Origin: Cellulomonas sp. Y8
GTDB taxonomy: Bacteria > Actinomycetota > Actinomycetes > Actinomycetales > Cellulomonadaceae
DNA: 64,000 bases
Direction of reading: 5' to 3'
NCBI RefSeq assembly: GCF_008033115.1
Contig: NZ_CP041203.1
Location: 2,418,001-2,482,000, forward strand
The translations under genes were made by a program, and so were the position numbers. Under the pieces are notes generated by a model. That model made no database searches and was not told where the DNA came from. It was given only the letters and a program-made list of their open reading frames with translations. Positions within the stretch are counted from its first letter, which is position 1. Each line of letters begins with the position of its first letter. Shown one piece after another: positions 63,165 to 64,000 of the stretch.

Positions 63165-64000
63165 ATGATCCGTCCCGCTGCGCGCGTCGCCGTGGTGACC
63201 GCGCTCGCCGTGACCGCGCTGACCGCGTGCGGCCGCTCCGACGACACCGGCGGCGGCGCCACCGACGCCGCGACGCTGTCCGAGGGGGCCGCCTCCGGCG
63301 AGCTCACCGTCTGGGCCATGGGCGCCGAGGGCGAGGCGCTGCCCGACTTCGTCCAGGAGTTCACCGACGCCAACCCGGACGTCGACATCGAGGTCGTGCC
63401 GATCCCGTGGGACGCGGCGCGCGACAAGTTCCAGACCGCCATCGCCGCCGGCACCACGCCGGACGTCGCGATGATGGGCACCACGTGGATGGCCGAGTTC
63501 GGCGACGCGTTCGCCGCCGTCCCGGACGCCATCGACACCAGCGGCATCTTCGAGGGCTCGCTCGGCACGGCGGAGCTCGACGGCACCGCGATCGGCGTCC
63601 CGTGGTACGTGGACACCCGCGTCCTGTACTACCGGACCGACCTCGCCGAGCAGGCGGGCTGGACCGAGGCGCCGGCCACGCAGGAGGACCTCAAGCAGAT
63701 GGCCGCCGACATGCAGGCCAAGGCGGGCGCCGACTACGGCATCCGGCTGCAGTCCGCTGGCAACGACTCGTTCCAGGGCTCGCTGTGGGCCCCGTGGTCG
63801 AACGGCGCGAGCCTGATGAACGACGACCAGACCGAGTGGACGCTCGACACCCCGGAGATGGTCGAGGCCTACGACTACTACACGTCGTTCTTCTCGGACG
63901 GCGTCGCGAACGCCTCGGCCGACCGGAGCGCGGGCGCCCAGGAGGCGGAGTTCGTCGCCGGCACCACGCCGATGCTCATCGACGGCCCGTTCATGATGGG
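63165..64000 (+). CDS. Sugar ABC transporter substrate-binding lipoprotein (3' end outside window)
   Basis: The first 278 codons of an extracellular solute-binding protein of family 1. The signal peptide ends in the lipobox LTAC (cysteine ~22), followed by a Gly/Asp-rich linker. GELTVWAMG (~46) and FVQEFTDANPDVDIEVVPIPWD (~58-80) are typical of oligosaccharide-binding proteins. IGVPWYVDTRVLYYRTDL (~144) is the conserved hinge region. GAGGAGG precedes the ATG. It is the first gene of a probable sugar ABC operon whose permeases would follow beyond the window, controlled by the divergent LacI regulator. Confidence 0.93.
   Translation, partial: MIRPAARVAVVTALAVTALTACGRSDDTGGGATDAATLSEGAASGELTVWAMGAEGEALPDFVQEFTDANPDVDIEVVPIPWDAARDKFQTAIAAGTTPDVAMMGTTWMAEFGDAFAAVPDAIDTSGIFEGSLGTAELDGTAIGVPWYVDTRVLYYRTDLAEQAGWTEAPATQEDLKQMAADMQAKAGADYGIRLQSAGNDSFQGSLWAPWSNGASLMNDDQTEWTLDTPEMVEAYDYYTSFFSDGVANASADRSAGAQEAEFVAGTTPMLIDGPFMM

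Overview
The window is very GC-rich, uses GTG starts freely and carries many leaderless-type promoters. Several genes point to an actinobacterium: mycothiol synthase (mshD), ClpC, a SARP-type regulator and a CtpE-like P-type ATPase. Two methyl-accepting chemotaxis proteins behind a shared sigma-28-like promoter, together with LacI-controlled sugar uptake, suggest a motile saccharolytic member of the Cellulomonadaceae or a close relative. That placement is inference. No rRNA, tRNA, insertion sequence, prophage or CRISPR array was seen.

Layout. 1-8.5 kb: PadR regulator with a membrane partner, S51 peptidase, zinc alcohol dehydrogenase, sugar acetyltransferase with a TetR regulator, YihY-type membrane protein, CtpE-like ATPase and a DUF1540 protein. 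8.6-23.6 kb: NAD(P)-binding protein, upp, first chemoreceptor, large SARP/NB-ARC regulator, DrrAB-like exporter with a divergent TetR, VOC protein, thioesterase, HAD phosphatase, lipoprotein and second chemoreceptor. 23.6-28.7 kb: DUF488 protein, clpC, LacI regulator and alpha/beta hydrolase.

28.7-42.9 kb is the highlight. It holds a type VII secretion locus of the Firmicutes kind (T7SSb), in the Staphylococcus aureus order esaA-essA-esaB-essB-essC. A WXG100 gene, a lipoprotein and a three-helix membrane protein follow. Divergently, a DUF1672-like lipoprotein overlaps (ATGA) a protein with an N-terminal lipase domain and a long helical C-terminus. This is the layout of the S. aureus T7SS lipase toxin TslA and its immunity lipoprotein TilA. 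The operon is tightly coupled by overlapping stop and start codons. Its essA start is disrupted by a 5-bp tandem repeat.

42.9-50 kb: TetR-controlled ABC exporter with a tandem-ATPase subunit, an orphan peptide-type ABC ATPase, a sugar porter, a conserved unknown gene and a candidate structured small RNA. 50.1-58.1 kb is a phosphate and polyphosphate region: PHO boxes upstream of DUF47-pit, then ppk1 (with a frameshift), a NUDIX/phosphatase fusion and mshD. A small WXG100/EspC-like gene with a membrane partner lies between pit and a septum-formation-like lipoprotein. 58.3-64 kb: flavin monooxygenase, MFS exporter with a divergent LysR, and a LacI regulator facing a sugar-ABC binding lipoprotein (cut by the window end) across a double palindromic operator.

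All family assignments come from reading motifs by eye. No database search was possible.
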